From assembly GCF_024753215.1 (NCBI RefSeq), contig NZ_JANUGV010000009.1:61759-125758 (forward strand): a stretch of DNA of 64,000 nucleotides, in the 5' to 3' direction. Position 1 is the first letter of the stretch; the number at the start of each line of letters is the position of its first letter. The stretch comes from Massilia solisilvae. Its GTDB lineage: Bacteria > Pseudomonadota > Gammaproteobacteria > Burkholderiales > Burkholderiaceae_D. Of the stretch, positions 7,536-17,993 are shown piece after piece. The translations under genes and the position numbers were made by a program. The notes under the pieces were generated by a model. The model did no database searches. It saw only the letters and a list, made by a program, of their open reading frames with translations, and had not been told where the DNA came from.

Positions 7536-9224
7536 TCATTCCACCATGAACACCGGATAACGGCGCCATTCCGGCTCGCGGTAACGCGCGCAGTTCGCAA
7601 AGATAAAGTCGAGCACCGCCGACTGGTCCTTGAGCAGCGACGGATTGGCCGCCTTCCACTTTGCGAAGCTGGCAGCCAGTTCAGGCTCGTCGCGCAGCAG
7701 CTCTTCGGCGTGGTCTTCGAACACATAGTCCGAGTACGCTTCCTTCTTCTCCAGCACGCTGTTGAAGAAGCCCCAGCGGAAGAAGCTGTCATGTGCCAGC
7801 GGCTCGAGCGTCTCGACCGCATAGCGCGCGTTGTCCTGGTCGAGCGGAACGATGTAGTCGCCCGCGCGCAGCGCGACGGTGCCGCGCCGCTTTTCGAGCT
7901 GCACGTCGTCGTGGAACATGTGGCCTTCATACGCAGTCGGGCGCGAGCTCACCGATACGACGTGGTAGTACGACGCTTCCACGGTCCGGTCGCTGTCCAC
8001 ACGCTCCATCCGCACGCCATTCCACTGCAGGCGCTCGATCGCCTCGCGCCACGCCTGCGGCACCACGTAGGCGCGCGGCGCTTTCACCGTCACGTCGGCC
8101 GGGAATCGGTTGAAGTAGGCGATGTCGCGTTCCCACGCGCTGCTGCGGTCGTAGTACAGGCGCGTGTAGTCACCGAGCACGCTGGGCTTGTACATCGCCT
8201 CGTACCCCTTGAAGCGGAAGCTGGACGGATTGGCTTCGTCCATCGACCAATGCACCGGCCACTCGGCGCGCATGCGGTCCGCCTGTCTGGCTGCGCGGCG
8301 CAGCGCCTTGATCTGCGCGCCGTGCTCGATGGTGAAGTCGAGCGCGGTCTCGACCAGCGCGCGCATCGAGTGGTAGCGGTCGGCGAACGGCTTGAGCATG
8401 TGCGTCTCGGGCATGAAACCGATCGTGTGGTGCAGCGCCGCGTAGCCGGTCGAAAAGCGCGGCGTCTCCAGGAACTCGGCAATGCCGTGGTCGGGGCTGT
8501 CCTTGACCGGATTGACGTACGGGCAGGTCGGCCAGCCGCGGCGCGCCATTTCGCCGAACATGAAGGGCAGCATGGTGTCGCGCAAAAAGCCGCCCAGCTC
8601 CCCGCCCAGCTTGTCGGCCTGGGTGTGGATCAGGGTCATCGTGTACGAATAGTCGGCGCCGTTCGAGGTGTGGGTGTCGACCATCACGTCCGGGTCCCAC
8701 GAGGTGAAGAACTTGTTGAAGACCTGCGCGGTCAGCGTGTCGCATTTGATGAAGTCGCGGTTCAGGTCCAGGTGGCGGCTGTTGCCGCGAAAGCCGAACT
8801 GCTCCGGTCCGTCCTGGTTCACGCGCGAGGTGTCGCTGCGATTCAGGCTGCCGTCCACGTTGTACAGCGGGACGAACAGGAACACGGTCTCGCCCAGCGC
8901 AGCCAGGCGCTCGGGCTGCGTACAGAAGTCGCGCACCAGCGCCATGCAGGCATCCACGCCTTCCGGCTCGCCGGGGTGGATGCCGTTATTGTTGAAGAAG
9001 ACCGTGCGGCCGGCCTGCTTGATCTGCTCGCGGTCGAACACGCCGTCGCTGCTCACCACGCCGGCGTGGATCGGCACGCCCGCGTCCGAGGTGCCGATCA
9101 CGCCAAAGCGCAGCACGCGCGGGTAGTCGCGCGCCAGCTGTTCGTACCAGGCGATGCAATCGGCCCAGGTGGTGGTCTGGTTCTGGTTGCCCTTCTCGAA
9201 AGGCGTCGTCAATGCGTTGGACAT
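7536..9224 (-). CDS. M14 family zinc carboxypeptidase-like protein
   Basis: A 562-residue metallocarboxypeptidase-type protein. NNNGIHPGEPEGVDACMAL near residue 75 carries the HxxE zinc ligands of the M14 family, and DVMVDTHTSNGADYSYTM near residue 170 carries the third-ligand His. No signal peptide is visible, so it is probably cytoplasmic. The start MSNALTTPFEKG at 9224 was chosen over longer versions because it falls just after the histidine kinase stop, 31 bases away. The gene follows the regulator-binding protein-kinase cluster on the same strand and may be co-transcribed with it. The substrate is unknown; a peptide or amide is likely. Confidence 0.82.
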   Translation of the reverse strand: MSNALTTPFEKGNQNQTTTWADCIAWYEQLARDYPRVLRFGVIGTSDAGVPIHAGVVSSDGVFDREQIKQAGRTVFFNNNGIHPGEPEGVDACMALVRDFCTQPERLAALGETVFLFVPLYNVDGSLNRSDTSRVNQDGPEQFGFRGNSRHLDLNRDFIKCDTLTAQVFNKFFTSWDPDVMVDTHTSNGADYSYTMTLIHTQADKLGGELGGFLRDTMLPFMFGEMARRGWPTCPYVNPVKDSPDHGIAEFLETPRFSTGYAALHHTIGFMPETHMLKPFADRYHSMRALVETALDFTIEHGAQIKALRRAARQADRMRAEWPVHWSMDEANPSSFRFKGYEAMYKPSVLGDYTRLYYDRSSAWERDIAYFNRFPADVTVKAPRAYVVPQAWREAIERLQWNGVRMERVDSDRTVEASYYHVVSVSSRPTAYEGHMFHDDVQLEKRRGTVALRAGDYIVPLDQDNARYAVETLEPLAHDSFFRWGFFNSVLEKKEAYSDYVFEDHAEELLRDEPELAASFAKWKAANPSLLKDQSAVLDFIFANCARYREPEWRRYPVFMVE

Positions 9225-9255
9225 GGTCGATGGTGGTGTAAATTTTTCGAGGGCT

Positions 9256-10752
9256 CTACGATACCGCAGTTGCGCCCTGCAGTGGCAGCGAGATCGCAAC
9301 AACGGTGCCCTTGCCTGGGCTCGAATGCACCACGATGCTGCCGCCCAGCGCATCGACGCGCTCGCGCATGCCGATGATGCCGATGCCCTCGGACGCGCTC
9401 TTCGTGTCGAACCCGGCGCCGTTGTCGGCCACTTCGATGTGCAGCTCGCGCTTCGGTTCGGACAGGATCAGCGACACCTGCGCCGAGGTCGCGCCGGAGT
9501 GCTTCATCACGTTCGACAGCGCCTCCTGCACGATGCGGTAGGCCGAGATCGCCAGTTCGTTGCCCAGTTTGGAAAAGTCGCCTTCGGAGTGGAACGAGAA
9601 GCTGGTGCGCGAGCTGTCGTAATGACGCAGCATCTCTTCCACCGCGCCGTGCAGGCCCAGCATGTCCAGCACCTCGGGCCGCAGGCGGCGCACGATGCGC
9701 CGGCCGTTGGCATACAGGTCCAGCGCCAGCTTGGTGATCGCCTGCGCCTTCTGCCTGATCTGCTCCACCTCGGGCCCGGCCGGCGCCCTCGACGCCACCG
9801 CTGCGATGGCCTGCGCTTCCAGCCGCACGGCGATCAGCGAGGCATTGAGCTCGTCGTGGATCTCGACCGCGATGCCCTTGCGCTCTTCCTCGATGATGGC
9901 ATTGACCTTCTGGATCAGCTTGCGCTTTTCGTCGTTGGCGCGCAGCGCCTCGTTGCGCGAGGCGACCAGGTCGCGCGTGCGCTCGGCCACCTTGTTTTCC
10001 AGGTCCTTCTTCGATTCGTCCAGCGCCACCGACATCTCGCCGATCGACGCCTGCAGCTCGCCTACCTCCCCGCCGGTGGTGACGGGCAGGTTGACGCGGT
10101 AATTCCCGCCGCGGATCTGGCGCAGTGTGCCGATCGCCTCCTTGAGCGGCACGGTCAGGCTGCGCGCCAGGAAGAACGCGAGCGCACCGGCCGCGGCCAG
10201 GCCGAGCGCCGCCATCGCCAGCTCGATGCGGAAGCGGTGCGCCTGCTTGGCCATCATCAGCGACGGCGACATGGTCACCCGCACCCAGCCGACGACTTCG
10301 GTGGTGAGCGTGGGCGGGCGCGAGTCGCTGGACGCGCTGACGTGCGGCGTGCCGTTGTCCGAGAACAGGTTGATCCACACGATCTGCTTCTTGATCGGCG
10401 CCTCGAAGTAGCGCGGCTCCGCCTCGGCGGCAGATTCCGAAACCACGCCCACAGCGCGCTTGCCGCTGGCGTCCACCACGTCGATGCGGTAGATGCTCTT
10501 GTCCGACTGGACCAGACCGTTGATGGTCAGGCGCAGGTCGGACAGGTTGCCCGAGATGAGGTTGTACTCGCTGGTTTCGGCCAGCGCCGTGGCCAGGATG
10601 CGCCCGCGCTCGGCCAGTTCCTCCGCCACCTGGGCGCGGTGCGAATACCACGAATACCACACGAACGACGTGAACAGCAGCGCCACCGGCAGCATGGTGA
10701 TGACGGCCATGCGGCGGCCGATGCTCCAGCTGCGCCAGAACATCAGCTTCAT
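9256..10752 (-). CDS. Membrane sensor histidine kinase (NarX/UhpB type)
   Basis: A 498-residue sensor kinase. A first membrane helix (about residues 15-32) and a second (about 178-198) bracket a periplasmic sensor region. A HAMP-like linker follows (LTVPLKEAIGTLRQIRGGNY), then a coiled coil and the HisKA_3 dimerisation helix with phospho-acceptor His in RKGIAVEIHDELNAS. The ATPase domain has SNVMKHSGA (N box) and VADNGAGFD (G1 box). Its start overlaps the stop of the upstream binding-protein gene by four bases (ATGA), so the two are translationally coupled. The cognate regulator is the NarL-type protein two genes upstream. Confidence 0.9.
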   Translation of the reverse strand: MKLMFWRSWSIGRRMAVITMLPVALLFTSFVWYSWYSHRAQVAEELAERGRILATALAETSEYNLISGNLSDLRLTINGLVQSDKSIYRIDVVDASGKRAVGVVSESAAEAEPRYFEAPIKKQIVWINLFSDNGTPHVSASSDSRPPTLTTEVVGWVRVTMSPSLMMAKQAHRFRIELAMAALGLAAAGALAFFLARSLTVPLKEAIGTLRQIRGGNYRVNLPVTTGGEVGELQASIGEMSVALDESKKDLENKVAERTRDLVASRNEALRANDEKRKLIQKVNAIIEEERKGIAVEIHDELNASLIAVRLEAQAIAAVASRAPAGPEVEQIRQKAQAITKLALDLYANGRRIVRRLRPEVLDMLGLHGAVEEMLRHYDSSRTSFSFHSEGDFSKLGNELAISAYRIVQEALSNVMKHSGATSAQVSLILSEPKRELHIEVADNGAGFDTKSASEGIGIIGMRERVDALGGSIVVHSSPGKGTVVAISLPLQGATAVS

Positions 10753-11651
10753 GGCTGGCGCGGCGCCGCGCGCGCGAAGTTGCGCACGTCGCTGGACACG
10801 CGCACGTCGAGCGAGCGCGCCACACCCTCGTTGACGACGGTGCGGAAGTAACGCGGGAACTGCGGCGGCGGCAGCACGCCGGTGGCCACATAGGCCGCCG
10901 CCATTTCGGCCACCTGCGCGTTCACGTCCTCGACCTCCGAATACGTGGTGGCCAGCGCGCCGGCCTTGACCATGTCGGCCGAAAAACCGATCACCGCCTG
11001 CTTGTGACGATAGGTCGACAGCAGGATGTTGCGGATGCTCTCGGTGTTGTACACCTCGCTGTCGGGCAGCGCCAGCAGCACCTCGGTTTGCGCGATGCGC
11101 GACAGGATGCGATTGATGTCGTCTCCGGGCGCAAAGTCCTGCACCTCGGCCTGCCCTTCCAGAACGGGCTTGAGAAAGCCGGTGTCGCGCCCGAGGATCG
11201 CGGACACGCGCACCGGGCGGCCATACAACAGCGAGACCAGGCGCAACTGGTCGGCCGGCGCCGGCTCGGCATACACGGCGGTCATGGCGGCGGCGCGCGC
11301 GGGCGGCACGCTGGACAGCACCGAGCGGTACACCTGGCTCGACGTGAACGCCGAGATCACCGCGCAGTCGCAGTCGCGCTTGACGATGTCGTGCAGCGCC
11401 GCCGGGCCCACGGTGACGACCAGCATGCGGCGCCGCTGCGCCAGCTCGGTGCGAAACACGGCGAAGATCGGCGCCAGCCGCTTGTAGAGGTCATCCACGA
11501 TGCGCCGCGTGACCGTACCGTTGTCGGCAGTGACGATCTGGAAGCGGTAGCCGCTGACGGCTTCATCGCGCGGCGCGGCCTGCGCGCCGGCGGCAAGCGC
11601 CAGCGCAAAGGCGGCAAGGATGCTGCGAACGCTGGCTGCCGCCCCGGCCAT
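10749..11651 (-). CDS. Periplasmic PhnD-like binding protein, probable sensor partner
   Basis: A 300-residue exported protein with a signal peptide (about residues 1-25, ending AGAQAAP). It looks like the PhnD/phosphate-phosphonate type of periplasmic binding fold: YRFQIVTADNGTVTRRIVDDLYKRLAPIF at the N terminus, and a central VRVSAILGRDTGFLKPVL segment. Known relatives work either in ABC transport or as ligand sensors for kinases. No transporter genes are nearby; it lies between a response regulator (six bases upstream) and a histidine kinase (four-base overlap). A sensory role in a three-component system is therefore likely. The ligand is not known. Confidence 0.75.
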   Translation of the reverse strand: MAGAAASVRSILAAFALALAAGAQAAPRDEAVSGYRFQIVTADNGTVTRRIVDDLYKRLAPIFAVFRTELAQRRRMLVVTVGPAALHDIVKRDCDCAVISAFTSSQVYRSVLSSVPPARAAAMTAVYAEPAPADQLRLVSLLYGRPVRVSAILGRDTGFLKPVLEGQAEVQDFAPGDDINRILSRIAQTEVLLALPDSEVYNTESIRNILLSTYRHKQAVIGFSADMVKAGALATTYSEVEDVNAQVAEMAAAYVATGVLPPPQFPRYFRTVVNEGVARSLDVRVSSDVRNFARAAPRQP

Positions 11652-11657
11652 CGGCGC

Positions 11658-12308
11658 TTACGGCTCGATCAGGCCGTGCTTGACGGCCAGCTTGGTGATG
11701 TAGGCCGGCCGGTGCACGCCCAGCTTTTCCTTGACCGCCTGGCTGATGTTGCTGATGGTCTTGGTCGACAGGTTCAGCTTTTCCGCGATCTCGGCGTTGG
11801 TCAGGCCCTCGGCCATCAGCTTGAAGATCTCGAGCCCGCGCTCGTCCAGCTGCGACTGCGGCGACACGTCGCCACGCACTGCCAGGCTGGCCAGCCGTTC
11901 GGCGATCTGCGGCAGGAAGTACAGCTTGCCCTCATGCGCGTGGCGCACCGCCGTTGCCAGGTCGGCCGGGTCGCAATCCTTGGTCACGAACGCGTGCGCG
12001 CCGAGGCGATAGGTCTCCTTGATCAGGCTGTCCTGATCGAACTGGGACAGGAACACGATCCTTGCGCCCGGGTGCGCCTTCAGGATCTGCTGGGCCGCGT
12101 CCAGGCCGGTCAGCTCGGTGCCAAAGCGAATGTCGAGCACCAGCACGTCCGGCTGGAGCTCGCCGTACATGGCCACCGCCTCGTCCGGCGTTTTGGCCTG
12201 CCCAACCACGTCCATGCCGTGCCCGGAAAGCGACATGGCAAAGCCGGTCATGACGATGGGATGGTCGTCCGCCAGCATCACGCGGATCGGTTTTTGCTCT
12301 GCTTGCAC
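11658..12308 (-). CDS. NarL/FixJ family response regulator
   Basis: A 216-residue two-domain regulator. The receiver begins IRVMLADDHPIVMTGF; DVLVLDIRFG carries the phospho-acceptor Asp and FVTKDCD the conserved Lys. The C-terminal LuxR-type helix-turn-helix reads GLTNAEIAEKLNLSTKTIS. I chose a GTG start at 12308 because GGAGAG lies just upstream and the receiver begins eight residues later; a longer in-frame version to 12419 has no such support. First gene of a minus-strand cluster with the PhnD-like protein and the histidine kinase, which is its likely phosphodonor. Confidence 0.9.
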   Translation of the reverse strand: MQAEQKPIRVMLADDHPIVMTGFAMSLSGHGMDVVGQAKTPDEAVAMYGELQPDVLVLDIRFGTELTGLDAAQQILKAHPGARIVFLSQFDQDSLIKETYRLGAHAFVTKDCDPADLATAVRHAHEGKLYFLPQIAERLASLAVRGDVSPQSQLDERGLEIFKLMAEGLTNAEIAEKLNLSTKTISNISQAVKEKLGVHRPAYITKLAVKHGLIEP

Positions 12309-12510
12309 TTTTCTCTCCTGTGGCGCGCGCCGCCCGTTACATCCGCTTACCAATCTCTGGAAGCTATGTGTGCCATCACACCGAAACCCGGGCGGCCCTG
12401 GGGTGATTATTTCATACAACGAGCTGGCGCGCGAGTAGCCCGGCCAAGGCTTCCCCGCCCTTAATCCCTCGTACAGCGACTACGATTAGAAACAAATTTT
12501 GCTAAGAATT

Positions 12511-12570
12511 GGAGTTGCAAATTGCTAGCACATGGAATACATTGATTCCATCGAAAAGAAAAGCAACTCC
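12511..12570. promoter_or_regulatory. Nested inverted repeats upstream of the TonB-like gene
   Basis: An inner palindrome ATGGAAT-ACATTG-ATTCCAT (12532-12551) is enclosed by a second inverted repeat, GGAGTTGC (12511-12518) and GCAACTCC (12563-12570), with almost the same centre. A weak promoter-like pair TTGCAA/TACATT overlaps it. It could be an operator or a hairpin in the leader. It lies in the 333-base gap between the divergent regulator and TonB-like genes, where I saw nothing else. Confidence 0.5.
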
Positions 12571-12641
12571 GATCCGACGACAAAAAGACGCTCAAGCCCC
12601 ACCAGGCCCGCCACCGAGCACAACAAGAAAAGGAGAACGCC

Positions 12642-13298
12642 ATGCACTTCTCGCACCTGAACAACGGTACCGGCAGCAAGGCAACCAAGATGGCCGTTGT
12701 CGCCGGCCTCCACGTCCTCGTGGCGACCGTCTTCATCCACAGCATCAACACCCGGCACATCAAGATGCCGACCGTCCCCGAAGACATCATGGTGATGCTG
12801 CAGCCGGAGGTGCCAGCTCCGCCGCCGCCGCCCGAGCCGCCCCGGCCGATGCCGCGCGTCGCGCCGCCGGAGCTGGTGGTGCCGCGCGTGGAAGTGGAGA
12901 CACCGCCGCCGCAGGACCCGCCGCCGATGCAGGCGACCACCCAGGCGGACCCGGCGCCCGCCGAACCGGCCCCGGCCCAGCAGGCAGAAGCGCCGCCGGC
13001 CCAGCCGTCGCAGAACACCGGCGCGATGCGCACCGCGGTGATGGCCGAGGGCTGCGCCACCCCGCAGTATCCCGTTACCTCGCTGCGCAACGGCGACACC
13101 GGCACCACCACGCTGGCCCTGCTGATCGGCGCGGACGGCCGGGTGCAGCAATCGCGCATCGAGCATTCGAGCGGCCACCGTGAACTGGACCGCGCCGCGG
13201 TGAACGCGCTGAGCCTGTGCAAATTCAAGCCGGCCATGAACAGCGGCCAGGCCGAAGCCGGCTGGGCCCAGATCGCCTACGACTGGAAGCTCGAATAA
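12642..13298 (+). CDS. TonB family energy-transducing protein
   Basis: A 218-residue protein with TonB architecture: a short cytoplasmic start, one membrane helix (about residues 17-35), a long proline-rich periplasmic spacer (about 50-120, PPPPPEPPRPMP and similar), and a C-terminal TonB domain (about 130-218) with GTTTLALLIGADGRVQQSRI and ALSLCKFKPA. TonB links the proton motive force to outer-membrane receptors. Two Cys (near residues 132 and 190) could form a disulfide. AAAAGGAGAA precedes the ATG. No exbB/exbD is adjacent, so it uses a motor elsewhere or has another role. Confidence 0.85.
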   Translation: MHFSHLNNGTGSKATKMAVVAGLHVLVATVFIHSINTRHIKMPTVPEDIMVMLQPEVPAPPPPPEPPRPMPRVAPPELVVPRVEVETPPPQDPPPMQATTQADPAPAEPAPAQQAEAPPAQPSQNTGAMRTAVMAEGCATPQYPVTSLRNGDTGTTTLALLIGADGRVQQSRIEHSSGHRELDRAAVNALSLCKFKPAMNSGQAEAGWAQIAYDWKLE

Positions 13299-13326
13299 CT
13301 GCGTAACGCCTGACCTTTCCCCTCTT

Positions 13327-13361
13327 TGCCCGCCCTCCCTCAGCCTGGCGGGCATTTTTTT
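13327..13361 (+). terminator. Rho-independent terminator after the TonB-like gene
   Basis: Stem TGCCCGCC / GGCGGGCA with a 12-base loop, followed by seven T residues, 29 bases after the TonB-like stop codon. Confidence 0.9.
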
Positions 13362-13377
13362 GTTTGCCCCGCAGGAT

Positions 13378-13395
13378 GGGCAGGTCTTCCTGCCC
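13378..13395. repeat. REP-like palindrome, GTGGGC family
   Basis: GGGCAGG-TCTT-CCTGCCC followed by ACGCGTCCAACC. It shares its arms and the following CACGCGTCCA with the element at 4375-4395. Confidence 0.7.
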
Positions 13396-13500
13396 ACGCG
13401 TCCAACCAGTGATAGCGCAGCCAATCCTGCGTGAAGGAGGTGCACACCCAACACCCGCTGTCCCAGCCGAACTACGACAAAAAGAGAGAGAGAAAAACAA

Positions 13501-15786
13501 TTGGAGACCACTGACTCAGCCCTGCCGGAATGCCCCGGCGTGGCGGGGTGCGTTGCGGCCGTGGCAGCCGTATGCGCCCTGGCCTGGGCTTGCCTGGCCA
13601 CGGCCGCCCTGCCACCGCCCGCCAGCGCCAGCGCGCCACCCGAACGCTTTTCGGCGGCGCGCGCGTTCACCCACGTGCGCGAACTGGCGCGCACCCCGCG
13701 CCCCGTCGCCTCGCCCATGAACGCCAGTGCCCGCGCCTATCTCGTCGCTGCACTGCGCTCGATGGGCCTGGACCCGCAAGTGCAGACCGCGACTGTCCAG
13801 CGGCAAAGCATGGACAACCACCACAACGTCCATGTCACGCTTGCCACCGTCCACAACGTCATCGCGCGCCTGCCCGGTGCGGCGCGCGGCCGTGCGCCGC
13901 TGCTGGTCGCTTCGCACTACGACAGCGCCGCCGATACCTTCGGCGCGTCCGATGCGGTAGCGAGTGCCGCCATGCTCGAGACCTTGCGCGCGCTGCGTGC
14001 AGGCCCGCCGCTGGCAGGCGACACCGTGTTCCTGTTCGCCGACGGCGACAATATCGGCGCGCTGGGCGAGCAGGCGTTCGCCGAACAGCATCCGCTGGCG
14101 CGGCAGGTGGGCCAGACGCTGCGGTTTCGCGACCTCGGCAACCGCGGCCCGGCGATCCTGCAGCACGTGCATGGCAACGCCGGCATGGCCATCGCGGCAT
14201 GGTCGGCCGGCCCGAATCCGCGTGGATCGTCGTTCATGCGCGAGGTATCCAACCTGATGCCGATGGCGCCCGCCACGGGTCCGCTGGCCTCGCTCGCCGC
14301 ACCGCTCCTGCAGTTCGCGGCTGTGGCGGGACGACTCGGCATTTTCGACACGCCGCAATTGTTCGACCGCGCCACCCTGCAGCACGAGGGCGAGACCATG
14401 CTGGCACTGGTCCGCACCTTGGCAGGCAGCCCGGCGGCCAGCACCACGGCCGAACCGGACCAGGTCTGGTTTGCGCTGCCCCTGCTGGGCATGCTGCACT
14501 ACCCGGCAGACAGCATCTGGCCGGTCACGCGCATCACCTGCCTGCTGGTGTTCGGCGTGTGCCTGCTGGCGATGCAGCAGTCGCAGGTGGAGGCGGTGGA
14601 CATCGCCAAGGGCGCCTTCGGCTATGCGTTCAGCGCCGGTGTCCCGCTCGCGCTGTTCTACCTGGACGGGCTGCACGGCGCGCTTGCCCAGATGGTTGCG
14701 CTGGCGGGACCTGGCGACGGCGGGCTGCGTTACATGGGCGCTGCCGCTGCGCTGACAGCGGCCGTGTTCATTGCGCTGCAGCGCAGGCTGCGCGCACGCA
14801 TCGGCGCCATGGCTGCCTCGCTCGGCGCGCTCGCGTGGCTGGCCGTCGTGCTGGCGGTCGCCAGCTGGGCCGCGCCAGGCGCCACTTGCCTGCTGGCGTG
14901 GCCGATCATCGGCGCGGCACTCGCGCTGGCCGCACTGCACGCGCCGTGGGTGCGTGCCCTGCCCTCTTCGGCGCGCGTGGCGCTGCTGCTGGCCGGCCTG
15001 GTGCCGGCGGTGGCCCTGCTGGTTCCTGCCGCGCGCGACGCGTATTCGATGCCTACCCCTTTCCGGGTCCACATTCCGCTGTGGCTGTTCGCCATCTTCC
15101 TGGGTCTGGCCCTGCCGCTACTTGCGGTCGCCGCACGGCGCCTGCCCGCGCGCGCGATCGTGCTCGCGGGTGCGGCCGCGCTCGCGCTGCCGGGCAGCGC
15201 CAGCACGCCGCCGCCCGACCCGCTGCGCCCCAACCCGCTGGTCTATTACAAGGACATGCCGACGTGGAGCGAATGGTGGCTCTCGCCCGAGCCCGAGCTC
15301 GACGACTGGTCGCGCCGGATGTTCGCGGGCCAGCCAAAACGGCGGCGCCTGATCGACGTGTTCGGCTGGGACAGCGACGACCTGTGGTATGCGCGTGCGG
15401 CACGCACCGGCGTCGAGTTCCCGTACGCGCTGCTGCTCAAGAACGAAGCCAGTCCCCGGCACATTGCATTCGACCTCACCTCGAAGAACAGCGCGCCCAA
15501 TATCGAGATGCGGCTACAGGGCGGCAAACCGTGGCGGGCGTTGGTCAACGGGCGCGAGCTCTCCAACGACGACCAGATCCGCGGCTGGTCACTGTCGATG
15601 TACGGCATGGGCGGCCAGACCCTGCACTTCGCATTCGACCTGGTGGGCGACCCGCTGCTGCGCGTGCACGTGGAAGAGCGCATCCCCGGCGTGCCGGAAC
15701 AGGCGCTGCCGGCGGCGCGCCCGAAGAAAGCCTACATCCCGATGACGGGCCAGACCGTCACGTCCGACATCCTGTGGTTTCGATAG
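13501..15786 (+). CDS. Membrane M28-like peptidase homologue with altered active site
   Basis: A 761-residue protein laid out like the membrane-bound M28 (vacuolar Pff1-like) peptidases: an N-terminal membrane helix (about 15-38), an M28 domain (about 105-290), about eight or nine membrane helices (about 345-565), and a C-terminal soluble domain. The first metal ligands are kept (His139 and Asp141 in ASHYDS, Asp151 in GASDA). The catalytic Glu-Glu pair is replaced by Asp183-Asn184 (FADGDNIG), and the later NLE ligand segment reads RDLG. It may therefore be inactive as a peptidase. The start is a TTG after an AGAGAGAG stretch, because no ATG lies before the first helix. The next gene encodes an intact M28 enzyme. 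Confidence 0.75.
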   Translation: METTDSALPECPGVAGCVAAVAAVCALAWACLATAALPPPASASAPPERFSAARAFTHVRELARTPRPVASPMNASARAYLVAALRSMGLDPQVQTATVQRQSMDNHHNVHVTLATVHNVIARLPGAARGRAPLLVASHYDSAADTFGASDAVASAAMLETLRALRAGPPLAGDTVFLFADGDNIGALGEQAFAEQHPLARQVGQTLRFRDLGNRGPAILQHVHGNAGMAIAAWSAGPNPRGSSFMREVSNLMPMAPATGPLASLAAPLLQFAAVAGRLGIFDTPQLFDRATLQHEGETMLALVRTLAGSPAASTTAEPDQVWFALPLLGMLHYPADSIWPVTRITCLLVFGVCLLAMQQSQVEAVDIAKGAFGYAFSAGVPLALFYLDGLHGALAQMVALAGPGDGGLRYMGAAAALTAAVFIALQRRLRARIGAMAASLGALAWLAVVLAVASWAAPGATCLLAWPIIGAALALAALHAPWVRALPSSARVALLLAGLVPAVALLVPAARDAYSMPTPFRVHIPLWLFAIFLGLALPLLAVAARRLPARAIVLAGAAALALPGSASTPPPDPLRPNPLVYYKDMPTWSEWWLSPEPELDDWSRRMFAGQPKRRRLIDVFGWDSDDLWYARAARTGVEFPYALLLKNEASPRHIAFDLTSKNSAPNIEMRLQGGKPWRALVNGRELSNDDQIRGWSLSMYGMGGQTLHFAFDLVGDPLLRVHVEERIPGVPEQALPAARPKKAYIPMTGQTVTSDILWFR

Positions 15787-15856
15787 GGAAATGAAATACA
15801 ATGATCCGGCGCACTCATCCGTGCGCCAGACCAACCATCAACTACCGCAGGATCCC

Positions 15857-17479
<1,623 letters not shown>

Positions 17480-17588
17480 TCCACGGCCCGGCCCCGCGCC
17501 GGGCTTGTTATTCCCCCCTCGGGAGGGCTGTTTTCAGCCACTCCCGGCTGGGAAAATCGGCGGTTTCAACCCGAACTGGAGTTTCCCG

Positions 17589-17912
17589 ATGCGCCTGCTG
17601 ATTGCTTCACTCTTGATGATGACCGCTTCGACCTATGCCGCCGCAACCCCCAAGCAGGCGCAGTGCGAAGCCTTGTCCAAGCCGATCGAGGCCAAGACCG
17701 CCGAGCTGCAAAAGGCGGACAAGGCCACGCCGCAAGCATGCGCGGGGTGGCGCCAGACCATCAAGATGCTGGAAAAGTACGTGGCCGATGCCGACAAGAT
17801 GGGCTGCCCGATGGCCTACGTGTCGGGACAGCCGGCCGGCGGGCCGGAGGAGCGGGCGGTGATGCTCAAGGAAATCAAGCAAGCCATCGTGGAAGAGTGC
17901 AAGGGCAAATAA
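17589..17912 (+). CDS. Small exported protein of unknown function
   Basis: A 107-residue protein with a clear signal peptide (MRLLIASLLMMTASTYAAA). The mature part of about 88 residues is charged and mostly helical, with three Cys (QCEAL, ACAGW, GCPMA) plus one near the C-terminal EECKGK, which suggests two disulfides in the periplasm. I do not recognise the family. It lies 109 bases after the M28 aminopeptidase on the same strand and converges on sodC across a palindromic repeat. Confidence 0.65.
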   Translation: MRLLIASLLMMTASTYAAATPKQAQCEALSKPIEAKTAELQKADKATPQACAGWRQTIKMLEKYVADADKMGCPMAYVSGQPAGGPEERAVMLKEIKQAIVEECKGK

Positions 17913-17947
17913 GCCCCCTCGCATCGGTGGCTCCCCAAAAAACCGTC

Positions 17948-17967
17948 GTCCCGGCGCAAGCCGGGAC
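17948..17967. repeat. REP-like palindrome, CCCGGC family
   Basis: GTCCCGGC-GCAA-GCCGGGAC, between the convergent small exported protein gene and sodC. Its arms resemble those of the paired elements at 39660-39744, so it belongs to the same dispersed family. It could also act as a two-way transcription stop. Confidence 0.7.
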
Positions 17968-17993
17968 GATGTGTTTCAGGTCTGTAGTACGGC

